Shown here one piece after another: positions 10,024-21,266 of a DNA stretch of 64,000 bases. Both the position numbers and the translations under genes were made by a program. Positions within the stretch are counted from its first letter, which is position 1; each line of letters opens with the position of its first letter. The notes beneath the pieces were generated by a model, which had not been told where the DNA came from, searched no databases, and was given only the letters and a program-made list of their open reading frames with translations. Source of the stretch: Heterohyrax brucei (Eukaryota > Chordata > Mammalia > Hyracoidea > Procaviidae); the NCBI GenBank assembly GCA_028571685.1, contig CM053158.1, positions 49,956,501 through 50,020,500 of the forward strand. Direction: 5' to 3'.

Positions 10024-11018
10024 CTACTTTGAAGAGGCAGCTCTTCCCTTATTGTATTTTGAATGCTTCCCAACCTGAGGAGCTCATTTTCTGGCACTAT
10101 GTCAGACAGAAACAAAATAGATGTCAGAAGAGACTCTGAAATTTGCGTCAAACATAGAATAGCTAAGGTGAATGAGAGAAATGGTGGAGTAAACGAGCTG
10201 AAAAGATTTCGAAGGGCAGCTAGAGAAGGCAAAGTATTATACTGAAATGTGCAAAGACCTGGAGCTGGAAAACTAAAAGCAAAGAACACACTCAGCATTT
10301 ATCAAGCTGAAAGAACTGAAGGAAAAATTCAAGCCTCGACTTGTGATACTGAAGGATTCTTTGGGTAAAATGTTGAACAACAAAGGCAGCATCAAAAGAA
10401 GATAGAAGAGATACACTGAGTCACTGTACTAGAAAAGAATTGGTCAATATTCAGCCATTTCAAGATGTAGAATGTGATCAAGAACTGATATTATTGAATG
10501 AAGAAGTCCAAGCTGCATCGAAGGCATTGGTGAAAAACAAAGTTCCAGGAATTGATGGAATACTAATTGAGATCTTTCAGCAAATGGAAGGCACACTAGA
10601 AATGCTCATTTATCTGCAGCAAGAAACATAAACTCAGCTACCTGGCCAATGAGCTGGAAGAGATCCATATCTTTGCCCATTTCAAAGAAAGGTGATCCAA
10701 CAGAATGAGAGAATTATTGAACAATATAATTAATATGACACGTAACTAAAATTTTGCTGAAGATCATTTAAAAATAGTTGCAGAGTACATCAACAGCCAG
10801 CCAAGCCCATCAACAGGGAACTGCTAAAAATTCAAGGCAACTTCCTATGACAACAGGAACAAGGAATATGATTGCTAATGTTAGATGGATCTTGGCTGAA
10901 TGCAGAGAATACCACAAAGATTTTACCTGTGTTTTCTTGCCTATGCAAAAGCATTTGATTGTGTGGATCATAACAAATTATAGATAACATTGTGAAGAAT
11001 GGGAATTCCAGAGCACTT

Positions 11019-11107
11019 CTACCAGGTGCTCCTTGGAAACTCCATGGGGCAGTTCTACTCTGTCTTACAGGGTCTCTATGAGTTGGAATTGACTCACTGG
11101 CCATGGG
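11019..11107 (+). repeat. 5'-truncated AfroSINE in RTE1
   Basis: It begins in the SINE body (accaggtgctccttggaaac) and runs to the tail (gagttggaattgactcac). RTE1 continues at attcatgaggaacctgtac. Confidence 0.8.
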
Positions 11108-11387
11108 TGGAATTGCATTCATGAGGAACCTGTACGCAGATCATGTGGCAGTCATTTGAACAGAACCAGGAGATATTGCCAGGTTTAAAGTCAGTACAAG
11201 TGTGTGTCAGGGTTGTAGTCTTTGTATGCAGATCATAATTATTAAGTCTGTATGCTGAGTACATAATACAAGTAGCTGGGTTACATGAAGAAGAAAAGGG
11301 CATAAGCATTGGAGAAAGACTTGTTAACAACCTATGATATGCAGATAACATGACTTTGCTTGCTGAAAGCAGAAGGACTTGAAACAC

Positions 11388-12458
11388 TGTGAGAAATGTT
11401 GTCGGCACTCTGGATAACTTCTTAGATCCTCTTGGCAACTGGCAGGTATATATAAACCCCCGACTAAGAGCATGCCTTGATGATTGAGGCAGGCTACCTT
11501 ATCCCATATGAGGTTACTGATAGGTGGTCACCCGTGTCTTTCCCTGATGAATGCTCAAGAAATCCAATCCAAATCCAGTTAGTGAGAGTGACGTTTTAAT
11601 GGTCAATTTTGCAAAATGAGGAATCTGAGCCCACAAAGGAGGCAGGTCAGAAAGAGCACACCAAACAGCTCCTTACAAGCCTTTTTATCTCCTAAAGCAT
11701 GAGTCACTCCCCCAGTTCCTCATCAGCTGAGTACTATGGGGTAAACAGTCTCTCCCTGATGTCACCTCAGTCTTAACATTTGTCATGGTTTGAATTGTGT
11801 CCCTCCAAAAACATGTGTAGCCACGTGGCTGGGATATGATTCCCGTATCTTGGGACTCTCCGCCATTGTGTGGTTTCGCTAAACTGTATGTTAAAGGATT
11901 AGGGTGGGGATGTAAATTCACACATAGAATTACTTCCCTGCCCTGCTGTAGGGGGAGTTTCCCCAGAGTATGGCTTGCCCCACCCTTAATGCTTTCAGCT
12001 TGCAAGAGATAAAAGGGAAAGAGAAACAAAGGACAATTGAGAACCTCCCTACCATCAAGCAAGCAGCACCGGGAGAAGAGCGCAGTCATTCAGACCAGAG
12101 GTTCTTGCGCCAAGACGCTCGCTGGACAAAGACTGATGCAATACCAGACTTTCCTCCAGAGCTGACAAGGGGAAAGCCTTCCCCTGGAGCGGTCACCCTG
12201 AATAGGGACTTGCAACCTACCAGACTGTGTAAGAATAAACCTTCCTTTGTTAAAGCCATCCACAGAAATACTCTGTGGTATTTCTGTTAGAGCAGCCCTA
12301 GCTGACTAAAACAACATTCCATTCCCTTTTATGGTTATCTCTCTTGTTTCCCTAACAGGTTTTCCCCTCCTGTGCGCCTTTCTCTTTAGGTCAGCTAGTA
12401 ACTTCTCATCTTAGCCTTTGTTCTGAAGAGAAGACTACTTTGAAATTTATTTCTCACA
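11388..12458 (-). mobile_element. ERVL-like solo LTR, split by a MaLR LTR
   Basis: The ends form a perfect 10-bp inverted repeat (TGTGAGAAAT at 11388, ATTTCTCACA ending 12458). They are flanked by a 5-bp target duplication AACAC (11383-11387 and 12459-12463). RTE1 reads straight across the empty site. Without the internal LTR it is about 540 bp. The 5-bp duplication fits ERVL/MaLR; the family is not certain. Strand is a guess from an antisense-looking processing region near 11600. Confidence 0.7.
11781..12313 (+). mobile_element. MaLR-type solo LTR with target duplication
   Basis: It runs from TGTCATGG to ACTAAAACA, 533 bp, flanked by ACATT on both sides (11776-11780 and 12314-12318). It carries a promoter-like gataaaag (12008) and a polyadenylation signal aataaa (12234). 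It resembles the LTR at 22307-22824 most closely. ORFs of 106-134 codons across it are chance readings. Confidence 0.85.
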
Positions 12459-12861
12459 AACACATACTGATGAAGATCAAAGACTACAATCTTCAGCATG
12501 GAGTACACTTCAACATAAAACAAAAATCCTCACACCTGGACCAGAAAGCAATATCATGTAAAATGGAGAAAAGATTGAAGTTGCAAAGGATTTCATTTTA
12601 CTAGGATCCACAATCAACACCCATGGAAGCAACAGTCATAAAATCAAATGACATATAGCATTGGGCAAATGTTCGGTGGAAGACCTCTTTAAAGTGTTGA
12701 AAAACAAACATGTCACTTTCAGGACGCAAGTGCATCTGACGCAAGCCATGATATTTCTAACTGCCTCATATGTATGTGAAAACTGGACAATGAATAAGGA
12801 AGATTGAAGAACTAATGCCTTGGAACTGTGGTGTTGGCAAAGAATATTGAAGAACACCAAG

Positions 12862-13348
12862 TGTTTTGGTCATCTAGTGCTGCTTTAACAGAAATATCAC
12901 AAGTGGATGGTTTTAGAAAGAGAAATTTTGCCAGAGTCCAGTAAGCTGAAAGTCCAAATTCAAGGTGTCAGCTCTGAGGGAAGGCTTTCTGTGCTGGCTC
13001 TGGAGGAAGGTCATTGATGTCAATTTTCCCCTGGAATGGAAGCTTCTGAGGTGCATGAACCCTGGTCATTTTCAAAGGACGTGCTCAGCTTCTTGCACAG
13101 TTTTCTTTCTTGATGATCTGAAGTCCCCTAATGTCTCTGCTAGTTTCTGTCCTTTAAGAGACCACCTCAAAACTCAAAACATCCTTACACATAGAATCCT
13201 GGCCCACCAACACAACTTCCACCATCCACCCTCATTGCATTATGAAGGCAGGATTAATGATATGAAAGAACATCACAGGACATCAGTAACCATGGCCTAG
13301 CCAAACAACTACACAGATTTCTTGGGAAACACAATTCAATCCATGACA
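12862..13348 (-). mobile_element. MaLR-type solo LTR in RTE1
   Basis: Antisense: the right end gives TGTCATGGATTGAATTGTG and the left end gives ...CAAAACA. Flanks ccaag/ccatg are a probable 5-bp target duplication with one change. RTE1 continues as ccatggactgctaggaag. Confidence 0.8.
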
Positions 13349-13811
13349 CCATGGACTGCTAGGAAGAATGAACAAATCTGTCTTGGAAGAAGTACAACCA
13401 TAATGATCCTTATGTTAACTGGTGGCGCCAGTCCCTAGAGTGACGTCACACTTGGTAAAGTAGGGAGTCAGTGAAAGAGAAAAGATCCTTAATGAGATGG
13501 ATTGACATAGTGTCTGCAAAAATGGGTCAAACTCAACAACGATTGTGAGGATGGTGCAGGACCGGGCAGGGTTTCATTCGGTTGTTCACAGTGTCTCAGT
13601 GAGTCAGGACTGACTAGGCAGCACCTAAAAACAAAAAAGACGGTTAAGAAAACCCAGTCATTTGGTTGAATTTGGGTGTCTTCTAGGTTGTCATAAGGCA
13701 GGTCACTTCTGCAGTCACTTAACTGCATGTGGATTTTATCAGTGTCACCATTCCAAGGTGTGAAGTAGATGGGCACGGGATTAGATATTTGAGGAAAGCT
13801 CCATAAACTTG

Positions 13812-14020
13812 GAGAAGTCCTTGGGTGCTGCCTACAGTTAACGTGTTCAGCTGATAACTGAAAGGTAGGAGTCTACCCAGAGACACCCAGGAAGAAAGGC
13901 CTGGCAACCTACTTCCAAAAAATCAGTCATCAGAAACCTAATGGAGCTCAGTTGTATTCTGACACACATGGGGTCACAATGAATTGGATTCAGCTCTATG
14001 ACAACTGGTTTGTTTCTTTT
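13812..14020 (+). repeat. AfroSINE, long form
   Basis: Head gagaagtccttgggtgctgc, middle aagaaaggcctggcaacct, tail acacacatggggtcacaatg. A pyrimidine-rich run follows to 14040. Confidence 0.85.
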
Positions 14021-14044
14021 TCTTTTCTTTCTTTTTTTTGGTTA

Positions 14045-14600
14045 TGGGCTTGGAACACAAAGCAGACCCAAGGAAATTCTCAGTGCCATTTACTGAGTAT
14101 GTATTATGTACCCCAAACTTGGAGAAACTGTGAACAAAACGGAAAGAGAGGGTCCTTGGCCTCATGAATCTTACAGTCCCGTGGTACAGACAAATATAAA
14201 GGAAGTAGATAATATGTAAAAATCCAGGCATTGTGGCAAGTATATATGAAGGAAAAGAGCAGTATGATATGATAGAAGAGTAACGTGGGGAGACCGCCTT
14301 GGATAAAGTGGCTAGGGAAAGTCTTTCCTAGGAAGTGATGCCCGCACCGAGACTTGAAAATGTGCCTTGCTGGAGAAACAAAAGAAGCTAAGGCTTTGGG
14401 ACAGGAAAGAGCATGGAATGTTCAATGAACATGGCAGACGGTTGACATCTAGTGGGTGAGTGGGAGAGCAGAGGAGGAGCAGAGGCCAGGCAAGCACTCT
14501 GCGTCCTCGTTAGCCATCCTAAGGAGTTTGGTTCTCATCTTAACAGCAGTAGAAAGTGGAACATTTTAAGCAAGGAGATGATGTGATCAGTGTATGGTGG
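14045..14600 (+). repeat. Ancient dispersed repeat, class not assigned
   Basis: The longest copy here of an old mammalian repeat. It begins near ccatttactgagtatgtatt, passes ccttggcctcatgaatctta and gaaagtctttcctaggaag, and ends near tttaagcaaggagatgatgt. Fragments lie near 860, 19895, 32560, 33590, 39130, 41215 and 61350. Confidence 0.6.
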
Positions 14601-14817
14601 TCAGAATCACCTGGTTTCTTGTCCAGTCTTTTCCAGAAGTCCCTAGCAGGACACTTGTCTTTTAGTAATGCCTGGGTCCCTGTCATTTCCTTTAGCATGC
14701 TAAAAACTACAACCGATTCCACTCTACCTGAACTTGTTATTCTCAAAATTTAGAGTGAGAATTAATTACTTGTCAGAGCTTGATATCATATAAATATTCT
14801 TAATGTAACCCGTGAGA

Positions 14818-15110
14818 TTTTGATTAGGGAAGCCTGGAGTGGCAGCCAGGGATCTCCATTTTAGCAAGTCCCTAGGTCTGTTATTCTCAAATCTGGATTT
14901 GCATGAGAATTACTCAGCCAGCCTATTAACAACATAGATTAGTGGATCCCATCCCTCCAATTTCTAATTCAGTGTGTCTGGGGTGGGGCCCAAGAATTTG
15001 TTTTTCTATCATGTTCCCAGGTGATACTGATGGGACCACACTGTCAACGAACAACTGCCAAAACGATTCTAAGAAAGGTGGTCCCTGGGCTGACAGTTTG
15101 AGAAACACAG
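14818..15110 (+). mobile_element. MER5A-like hAT-Charlie element
   Basis: The MER5 pattern is clear: tttgcatgagaattac, gtgtctggggtggggcccaa, gttcccaggtgatactgatg. A second partial end (gacagtttgagaaacacag) at about 15090 suggests two overlapping fragments. Confidence 0.75.
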
Positions 15111-15164
15111 GCACTGGAACTAAAGCTACTCTTACCAGCATGTTATAAAAGGTCCTTCTTAATA

Positions 15165-15463
15165 TCTACCCTGCCTGTTTTTCCAGCCTCATCTTGTTCC
15201 ACCAATTCCCTACTCTGGATCACCCCCTAGCAGTCCTGTTTCTGGCACAGAGAACTTCTCACCATTCCTGAAACTTGTCTTGGCCACTCATACTTCCAGA
15301 CCTTTGCACATGCCATTCCTTCTTATTGCAATACCTTTTCCCCAGACATCCCCTTTAAACTGAGTTCATATATTACCCCTCTGTTGTGTTCCTCAATTCC
15401 TGTCTCTCTCTCTTTTTTTCCTTTTTGACTATTTTCATGAAATTGCCTAATACTTTGTATTTT
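15165..15463 (+). mobile_element. L2 LINE fragment
   Basis: Typical L2 ORF2 end: acttccagacctttgcacat, gcaataccttttccccagac. It is probably continuous with 15625-15790, with the SINE inserted between. Confidence 0.75.
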
Positions 15464-15618
15464 AGAGCCCTGGTGGTACAGTGGTTGACAGCTCAGCTGC
15501 TAACCAAAGGGTTGGCAGTTTGAATCTACCAGCTGCTCCTTGAAAACCCTATGGGGCAGTTCTACTCTGTCCTGTAGGGTCACTATGAGTCAGAATAGAC
15601 TTGACAGCAATTTTGGAG
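15464..15618 (+). repeat. AfroSINE, short form
   Basis: Nearly complete: agagccctggtggtacagtg, gttggcagtttgaatctacc, tcctgtagggtcactatgag. Confidence 0.9.
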
Positions 15619-15624
15619 GGGAGG

Positions 15625-15790
15625 GGTAATATGAAAAACACAGCTCTAATAACCTTTTCTCGTATCATATGATACCTATTCTTTATGTTTATCCCTGCCA
15701 TTAACATATAATCTCTTTGATGTTAGGGGTGTCTTATTCATCATGTGTCTTTAAAGCTGACTAAGGAAACTGTACTTAGTATACACAATG
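15625..15790 (+). mobile_element. L2 LINE 3' end
   Basis: The run atataatctctttgatgtta then gtgtcttattcatcatgtg is a decayed L2 3' end, separated from its upstream part by the SINE. Confidence 0.5.
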
Positions 15791-15944
15791 AATATAAGTA
15801 CTTATTAGCTTTTACTTTCCTTATCAGTATTGATCAAAATATTAAGGGATAGCTAAACACAAATCAGTTAACTCAATTGTTAAGTCAACTTGATAACCCT
15901 ATGGAAATAAATGAACATCAACCTTATTTCTCACTATAAAACAA

Positions 15945-17060
15945 AGAGCTCAAAGTGGAGATTATAGACCAAAGTACAGACCTAAAACTATAAAGTTTCT
16001 GGAAGATCATAACAGTAGAACATCTTTGTCATCTTGGTATAGACAAACATTTCTTATAATACAACCAAAAAACAATAATAGAAAAAGCCAATAAATTCAA
16101 TGTTATCAACATAAGAACTTTGTTCTTCAAAAGACACCATTAAGAAATGAAAAGGCAAACCATAGATTGAGAGAAAAATATTTGCAACACATATCAAAGT
16201 ATTTGTAGCTGCAATATATAAAGACTCTCAAACCTCAACCATCAGAGGAAAAACAACCCAATTAACAACGGCCAAAACATTTCAGCAAGCACTCAGCAAA
16301 AAAAGACGCAAGAATGGCCAACAGACACATGAACAGATGTTCAATACTATTAGTCATTAAGGAAATGTAACTTAAAACCACAATGAGATGTCACTACACA
16401 CCTATTAAATTGGTAAAAATTAAGAAGATTGTCTCTACAATTTTTGAGACAATGTGGAGTAAGTGGAGCTGCTGGTGAGAATGTACTTGGTATAACCACT
16501 TTTGAAAACAGTTTGCCAGTTTCTTAAAAAGTTATGCATAAACCTACCATACAACTCACTCATTTCCCTCCTAATTTTTGCCCAAGAGAAATGGAAATAT
16601 GTTTGCACAAAGATATGAATGTAAATATTCATGATAGCTGTATTTGTAATAGCTTCAAACTGGCAACAATCAAATATCAAAACAAGTTCAATAGGTAAAT
16701 GAATAAATACATTATGGAAAATCCATAAAATGAAGTATTACTCAATGAAAAAGAATGAACTATTGATATATCCAAGAATGTGAATGAATCTCAAAATAAT
16801 TATGCCAAGGCAAAAAGAAGTGCATATTGTGATTCTGTTTCTATAACATTCCATGCTATGCAAACTCCCATGCAGTAACAGAACACAGAGAGAAGACGGA
16901 GGAAGGAAGGGATTGAAAGTAGTCATGATGAACTTTTTAGGGCTATCGTGGTTGTGAGAAGCGCAGGGCAGAACTGGACAAATTTTATCATTTAAGTATG
17001 TGTAGTTTGTTCTATATCAATTATACTTTAATAACACTGTACAAAAACAGTAATGACTTA
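15945..17060 (+). mobile_element. Old L1M ORF2 end and 3' UTR
   Basis: A long old L1 fragment: ttgttcttcaaaagacacc, aagaatggccaacagacac, gtaacttaaaaccacaatga, aagtattactcaatgaaaaa, and the 3' UTR ending tatactttaataacactgta. Many stops. Confidence 0.9.
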
Positions 17061-17198
17061 GCTAAGTCAGAAATGTGAGAAGAACTGGCCTAAAAGCACA
17101 GTGCATTTAAAATACATACATGAAAAGTAGTAAATAAGAGATAATGGAACTCATCTTTGGAGTTAAAACAAATTCATCACCCAACTATGTTATTACTC

Positions 17199-17482
17199 GT
17201 TGTTGTCAGCAGGTGCCATCAAGTTGGTTTGGACTCAGTGACGCTGTGCACAGCAGAGGGAAACACCGCCTGGCCCTGGGCGATCCTCACAATTGTTGCT
17301 GTACTTGATTCCCTCATTGCAGCCACCGTGTCAGCCCATCTCCTTGAAGATCTTCCTCATTTTCGCTGACCCTCTATTTTACCAAGCATGATGTTCTTCT
17401 GCAGGGACTGATCCCTCCTGATAGCATGTCTGAAGTATCTGGCCATCCACACTACCAAGGAGCATTCTGGGTAGACTTCTGC
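17199..17482 (-). mobile_element. RTE1 LINE 3' end, 5'-truncated
   Basis: Antisense RTE1 tail: tgttgtcagcaggtgccatc, ccaagcatgatgttcttctg, gcagggactgatccctcct. It is the same 3' region as 13400-13640 and 58739-59002. Confidence 0.85.
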
Positions 17483-17690
17483 CAAGACACAATTTTTATT
17501 CACAATGCAATTAAAATCACAGCCATGCTACAAACCAGAGTGTAAAATATTATAAACACTGAATACATAAAATAATAATAGTTATAGTTACTAAAACTCA
17601 GTGATGAGAAGGATGTAAGAGGCTATGTAAAAATGCCATTTCCAAATATTTTATTCAGAAAGTTAATTCAAATTTTCTGCAAGATAAATA

Positions 17691-17900
17691 AACCAAACCA
17701 AAGCCATTGCTGTTGTGTTGATTCTGACCCATTGTGACCCTAGAAGTCAGAGTAGAACTGTCCCATAGGTTTTCCAAGGCTTCCGTAATCTTTACGGAAG
17801 CAGATCCCACACCTTTCTCCCACAGAGCGGCTGGTAGATTCGAACAAGCAGCCTTTCATTTAGCAGCCAAGCATTTCAATCACTGTGCTACCAGGACGCC
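17691..17900 (-). repeat. AfroSINE, long form
   Basis: Antisense: tgttgattctgacccattgt, agagtagaactgtcccatag, gtaatctttacggaagcaga, cactgtgctaccaggacgc. Confidence 0.9.
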
Positions 17901-18029
17901 TTACAAAGATGAAGAGACTAAAAAGAAGAAAAAGATCCACATAATAGGTAAACGTCAGAGCACAGGTATTATTTAACTCAATTTTTTCACTCACACATTT
18001 ACCAGTTACCAATGGTAAGACATGGATTT

Positions 18030-18380
18030 GAGTACAAGTAGTTTATTTGGGGCGTGATCCAAAGAAATGCTGGCCGAAGAGCAGAAAAGTGAGACAGGGA
18101 AGGGAATGAAACCAATAAAGGATGCATGATTGAGAAAGTTACCACTGTAGGCGATTTCTACTTACTCCGACTGAGGAATTCTGGGACAGAATTCTGCAAC
18201 AGACATTTCAGAGTCATCTCACCGAAGGGGAGAGAGAACTGGGGCAGATATGCCCCAACTCCTGTCAGTCACTGGTTGAGAGCTACTTGCCGAAAGTCTT
18301 GTTTCCCAGCACTTCCAGTCTGTCCTAGGCAAGCAGAGTGGGCTTGCAGTGGTAAGAGAGAAGGTTCAGGCGTAGTCTTG
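18030..18380. repeat. Ancient repeat, class not assigned
   Basis: The phrases gtttatttggggcgtgatcc, gacagggaagggaatgaaac and tgccccaactcctgtcagtc match a mammalian dispersed repeat that I remember but cannot place. The 119-codon ORF at 18126-18485 is within it and is not supported as a gene. Confidence 0.4.
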
Positions 18381-18489
18381 GGGGCTGGAAAGCTGGAAAT
18401 CAGGCATCGAAATAGCACAAGTGCAGGGGTTAAAGGCAGGCAAGGCCACGCTGGTCGTCTCTCACATGCCAGATTGTGTGTATGAGGTA

Positions 18490-19255
18490 TAAACAGATGG
18501 CAACTTTGAGAAGCTTCAATTCTAACACAAATATACCAATTAATTTCTTAATTAGTTCTTGACCTGATTTATATTTCCCCTAATTTGAACACATCTTTTA
18601 ATTTTGTTAATTTTCTCATCTGCATTACTAGACACATACAAACAATAGTAGAGTTATCAGAGAGCTCTTCTAAACAACCATCAAGTCTTAAATATTTAAT
18701 ATACCCTAACTGGAACTCAACCTTTTGTTTTTTTGTTCAACTCTGTGTGCAGGCAAACATTTACAATAACCATAATAAGGAAGCAGAAGAATCCAATTTC
18801 CTAATGTGGCTTAGAACTTGATTTGTCATTAGCCCAAAAATCAGAATGCCGAGAAAGGATATGCTAATATTTTGGCATCCCTAAGTGCTCAATGGGAGTC
18901 CCTGAATGCACCCCACCCCATCAAAGAAATCATCCATTCATGTGAGGGAAAAAATATGTATTACAGTTGTTTCAAAACCAACACCAGGAGAACAGTTTTC
19001 TTGATGTTTTGATCCAAGTTGGCAATATCATTTTTTTAGCTGGACTCAGAGACAATGCATTTTTTCCAAAGGTGAAATGACTCTATTGAGACGACATGAA
19101 AATTTTATGGCTGGAATCCTAGAAGGATGCGTGGTTTTCAATAAAACATTAATGAAAAATAAAACAAAAGATTGTTAAAATGACACATTTCCCCGGCATC
19201 ATTTGAGCCTTAGAGTCCAGAGCTATTTCTGTACTTTTCACAGATATGAGCCAAC
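18490..19255. other. Intergenic stretch without recognised features
   Basis: AT-rich sequence; I see no repeat, gene or RNA I can name in it. Confidence 0.4.
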
Positions 19256-19258
19256 ACT

Positions 19259-19450
19259 GTTGTTGTTGTGTGTTGTTTAGTTGATTCTGACTCACTGGGA
19301 CCCAAGGGATGGAGGAGAAATGCCCCATGGGATTTGCTGAGAGGTAAACTCTATAGGAACCGATCATCAGGTCTTTTCTCCCTGGGAGCATGTGGTGGCT
19401 TCATACTGGCCTTTCCACCAGCTGTTGAGCACCTAACTGTTGGGCCTCCA
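19259..19450 (-). repeat. AfroSINE, diverged
   Basis: Antisense tail tgattctgactcactgggac, then gaaatgccccatgggattt, and head remnants cacctaactgttgggcctcc. Confidence 0.75.
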
Positions 19451-19894
19451 GAATTCCGTACACAAACCAATAAATTGTGTATGTGTTTTTCCATACTAGT
19501 TTGAGTTTTGTTCACTGTCACCTGAAATTCAGAGTTCTAACTAAAACAGAAACTGGTAGCAAGAGTGGAGTGGTTTCTAGGCAGCCAAAATTCCATGTGT
19601 TCACCATAGAACCGTCAAGAACATGCTGTAGAAATACAGAATGTTTAAACAGAAGGGAATTTTAGCATCATCTGACCCAGCCATGTCATTTATGGAAAAG
19701 TAAATAAATCCTTAAATAAATTCGATGAATTAAAATACCTTCAATGAATGAGAAATTACTGGGTATTATTATAGCTCAGTAACCTAATCATCTACAGGAA
19801 AAATAGTTTTTGAGATGGACACTCAAAATCAATATACTACCATTTGAAGCTCTGCTGGTAGGTATCTGGCCCAGTTTCTAGTTCAGCTGATTTA

Positions 19895-20147
19895 CTTTAT
19901 TCACTCAACATTTTTTTGAACACAAAAAATGTGTCATTCATTCAGTTAGATTCTGGACATACAGCAGTGAACAAGAACAGCAAGGACTCTATATTCAAGG
20001 AACGTTGTGTTTAATGGGTAAGTTGATAAGCCAATAGTTTTACACAACTATTGTTACTGTTATAATACGTACAGCCAAGAAAAAGTACAAGATGGTAGGA
20101 GTGAATCTAAGAGAACCCACCCTTATATGGAGATCAGAGAAGAATTC
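19895..20147 (+). repeat. Ancient dispersed repeat, left part, split by an LTR
   Basis: It opens ttattcactcaacatttttt and passes acatacagcagtgaacaag and gtttaatgggtaagttgata. It continues after the LTR as 20632-20790. Confidence 0.5.
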
Positions 20148-20631
20148 TGTCTTAGTCATCTAGTGCTGCTTTAACAGAAACACCACAAATGGATGGCTCT
20201 AAATAAAGAAAAAATTTATTTTGTCACAGTCCAGTAGGATAAAAGTCCCAATTTGGGGTGTCAGCTCTGAGAGAGAGCTTTCTCTGATGGCTCTGGAGAA
20301 AGATCCTTGTTATCAGTTCCCCCCTGGACTAGAAGTTTCTAAGGCACACAGACCCTGGGTCTTTCCAAAGGATCTGCTCAGCTCCTGGCACTGCTTTCTT
20401 GATGATATGAGATGCTCAGATTCTGGCCTCCCATTCTTTTATATCCCAAGGGGCTGCCCCAATGCACAATACAATCCCACACATTGAGTCCTGCTCCACC
20501 AGCTCAACTGCTTCCCATCCTCTCTCATTAACATCACAGAGGCAGGGTCCCAAGCATACATAATACCAGGAATCATGGACTAGCCAAAGTTCTACATACA
20601 TTTTTGGGGGAACACAGTTCAACCCATGACA
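20148..20631 (-). mobile_element. MaLR-type solo LTR
   Basis: Complete antisense LTR: right end reads TGTCATGGGTTGAACTGTG, left end ...CTAAGACA; 484 bp. Minus-strand aataaa (near 20208) and a gatataaaag promoter-like box (near 20441) are present. Closest to the copy at 12862-13348. Confidence 0.85.
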
Positions 20632-20790
20632 TCTTCCATGAGGAAATGACACTTAGAGACCTGATAGTAGAAATTTGCCAGGAGAAAGGAACATGGGAGG
20701 CAGGGTGAATTCTAGGAATGTGCAAAAGCCCTCAGGTAGGCAAGAGTTTGGCCTCTGAACGGATCAAAGCTATCTACCATAAATGGAGAT
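20632..20790 (+). repeat. Ancient dispersed repeat, right part
   Basis: The sequence aggagaaaggaacatgggag followed by atgtgcaaaagccctcagg continues the repeat interrupted by the LTR at 20148-20631. Confidence 0.45.
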
Positions 20791-20814
20791 TATTGAGATA
20801 GAAAGGTTGATCAC

Positions 20815-21266
20815 TGTCATGGGTTGAATTGTGTCCCCCCCCAAATGTCTGTGTTGATTTGATTTGGCTGTGAGTCCCAATATGGTGCATCTCCATGTGT
20901 GGTGAATCCTGCCTCTGTGAGACTGATGATGGAGAATAGGCAACAGTTGCGTTAGTGAGGCAGGTCTCAAGCTACAAGGTTATGGAATATAACGGAGAGA
21001 AGTGAGCAGAAGAAGTTGGGAACCTCATACCACCAAGAGAGAAGCACTGAAAGCAGAGCACGTCCTTGGGACCCAAGGTTCCTGTGCCGAGATGCTCTTA
21101 CTGGCTTTGCACTCAGCCTATCAGACTGGGATAAATTCTCTTACTGAATGGACTTACAATTTGTAAATAGATTCGCGGCTTACCGGATGGTCTCAAAAAA
21201 GCTCCTCTTCATGAAACCTTCCACTCGTGATATTTTCTGTTAGAGCAGTACCAGCTGACTAAAACA
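20815..21266 (+). mobile_element. MaLR-type 5' LTR of a provirus-like element
   Basis: It runs from TGTCATGGGTTGAATTGTGT to ACTAAAACA, 452 bp, and is followed directly by internal sequence. Its first half (gttgatttgatttggctgtg) differs from the LTR at 22307, while its end is the same. It lacks an obvious aataaa. Confidence 0.8.

Larger units (their letters stand above)
8230..10108 (-). mobile_element. RTE1 LINE, inverted 5' segment (5' end and endonuclease)
   Basis: Read on the minus strand from 10108 down to about 8230, this is RTE1 from its 5' portion through the apurinic-like endonuclease domain; 8642-8890 still translates to SDWNAKAGN and GKYGLGNRND. It ends (8250-8275 antisense) in atgtcagaagagactct, the same sequence with which the forward segment begins at 10119. 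The 5' part is therefore inverted relative to the 3' part. It is interrupted by a mariner foldback (8965-9507), a SINE (9669-9797) and a tail-only insert (9977-10023). Confidence 0.8.
10109..13650 (+). mobile_element. RTE1 LINE, forward 3' segment (reverse transcriptase to 3' end)
   Basis: The reverse transcriptase region in decayed form: 10546-10600 reads KVPGIDGILIEIFQQ, and the catalytic motif at 11338-11349 reads YADN where YADD is usual. The element ends around cggttcattc/gactgactaggcagcacc near 13620, with the RTE1 3' tail gaggatggtgcaggaccggg. It is interrupted by a SINE (11019-11107), an LTR nest (11388-12458) and an LTR (12862-13348). With the inverted segment this is nearly a full-length element of about 3 kb. 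It is not functional. Confidence 0.85.

Noticed and set aside
11685-12089. 134-codon minus-strand ORF
   Set aside because: It lies across the nested LTRs; no support as a gene.
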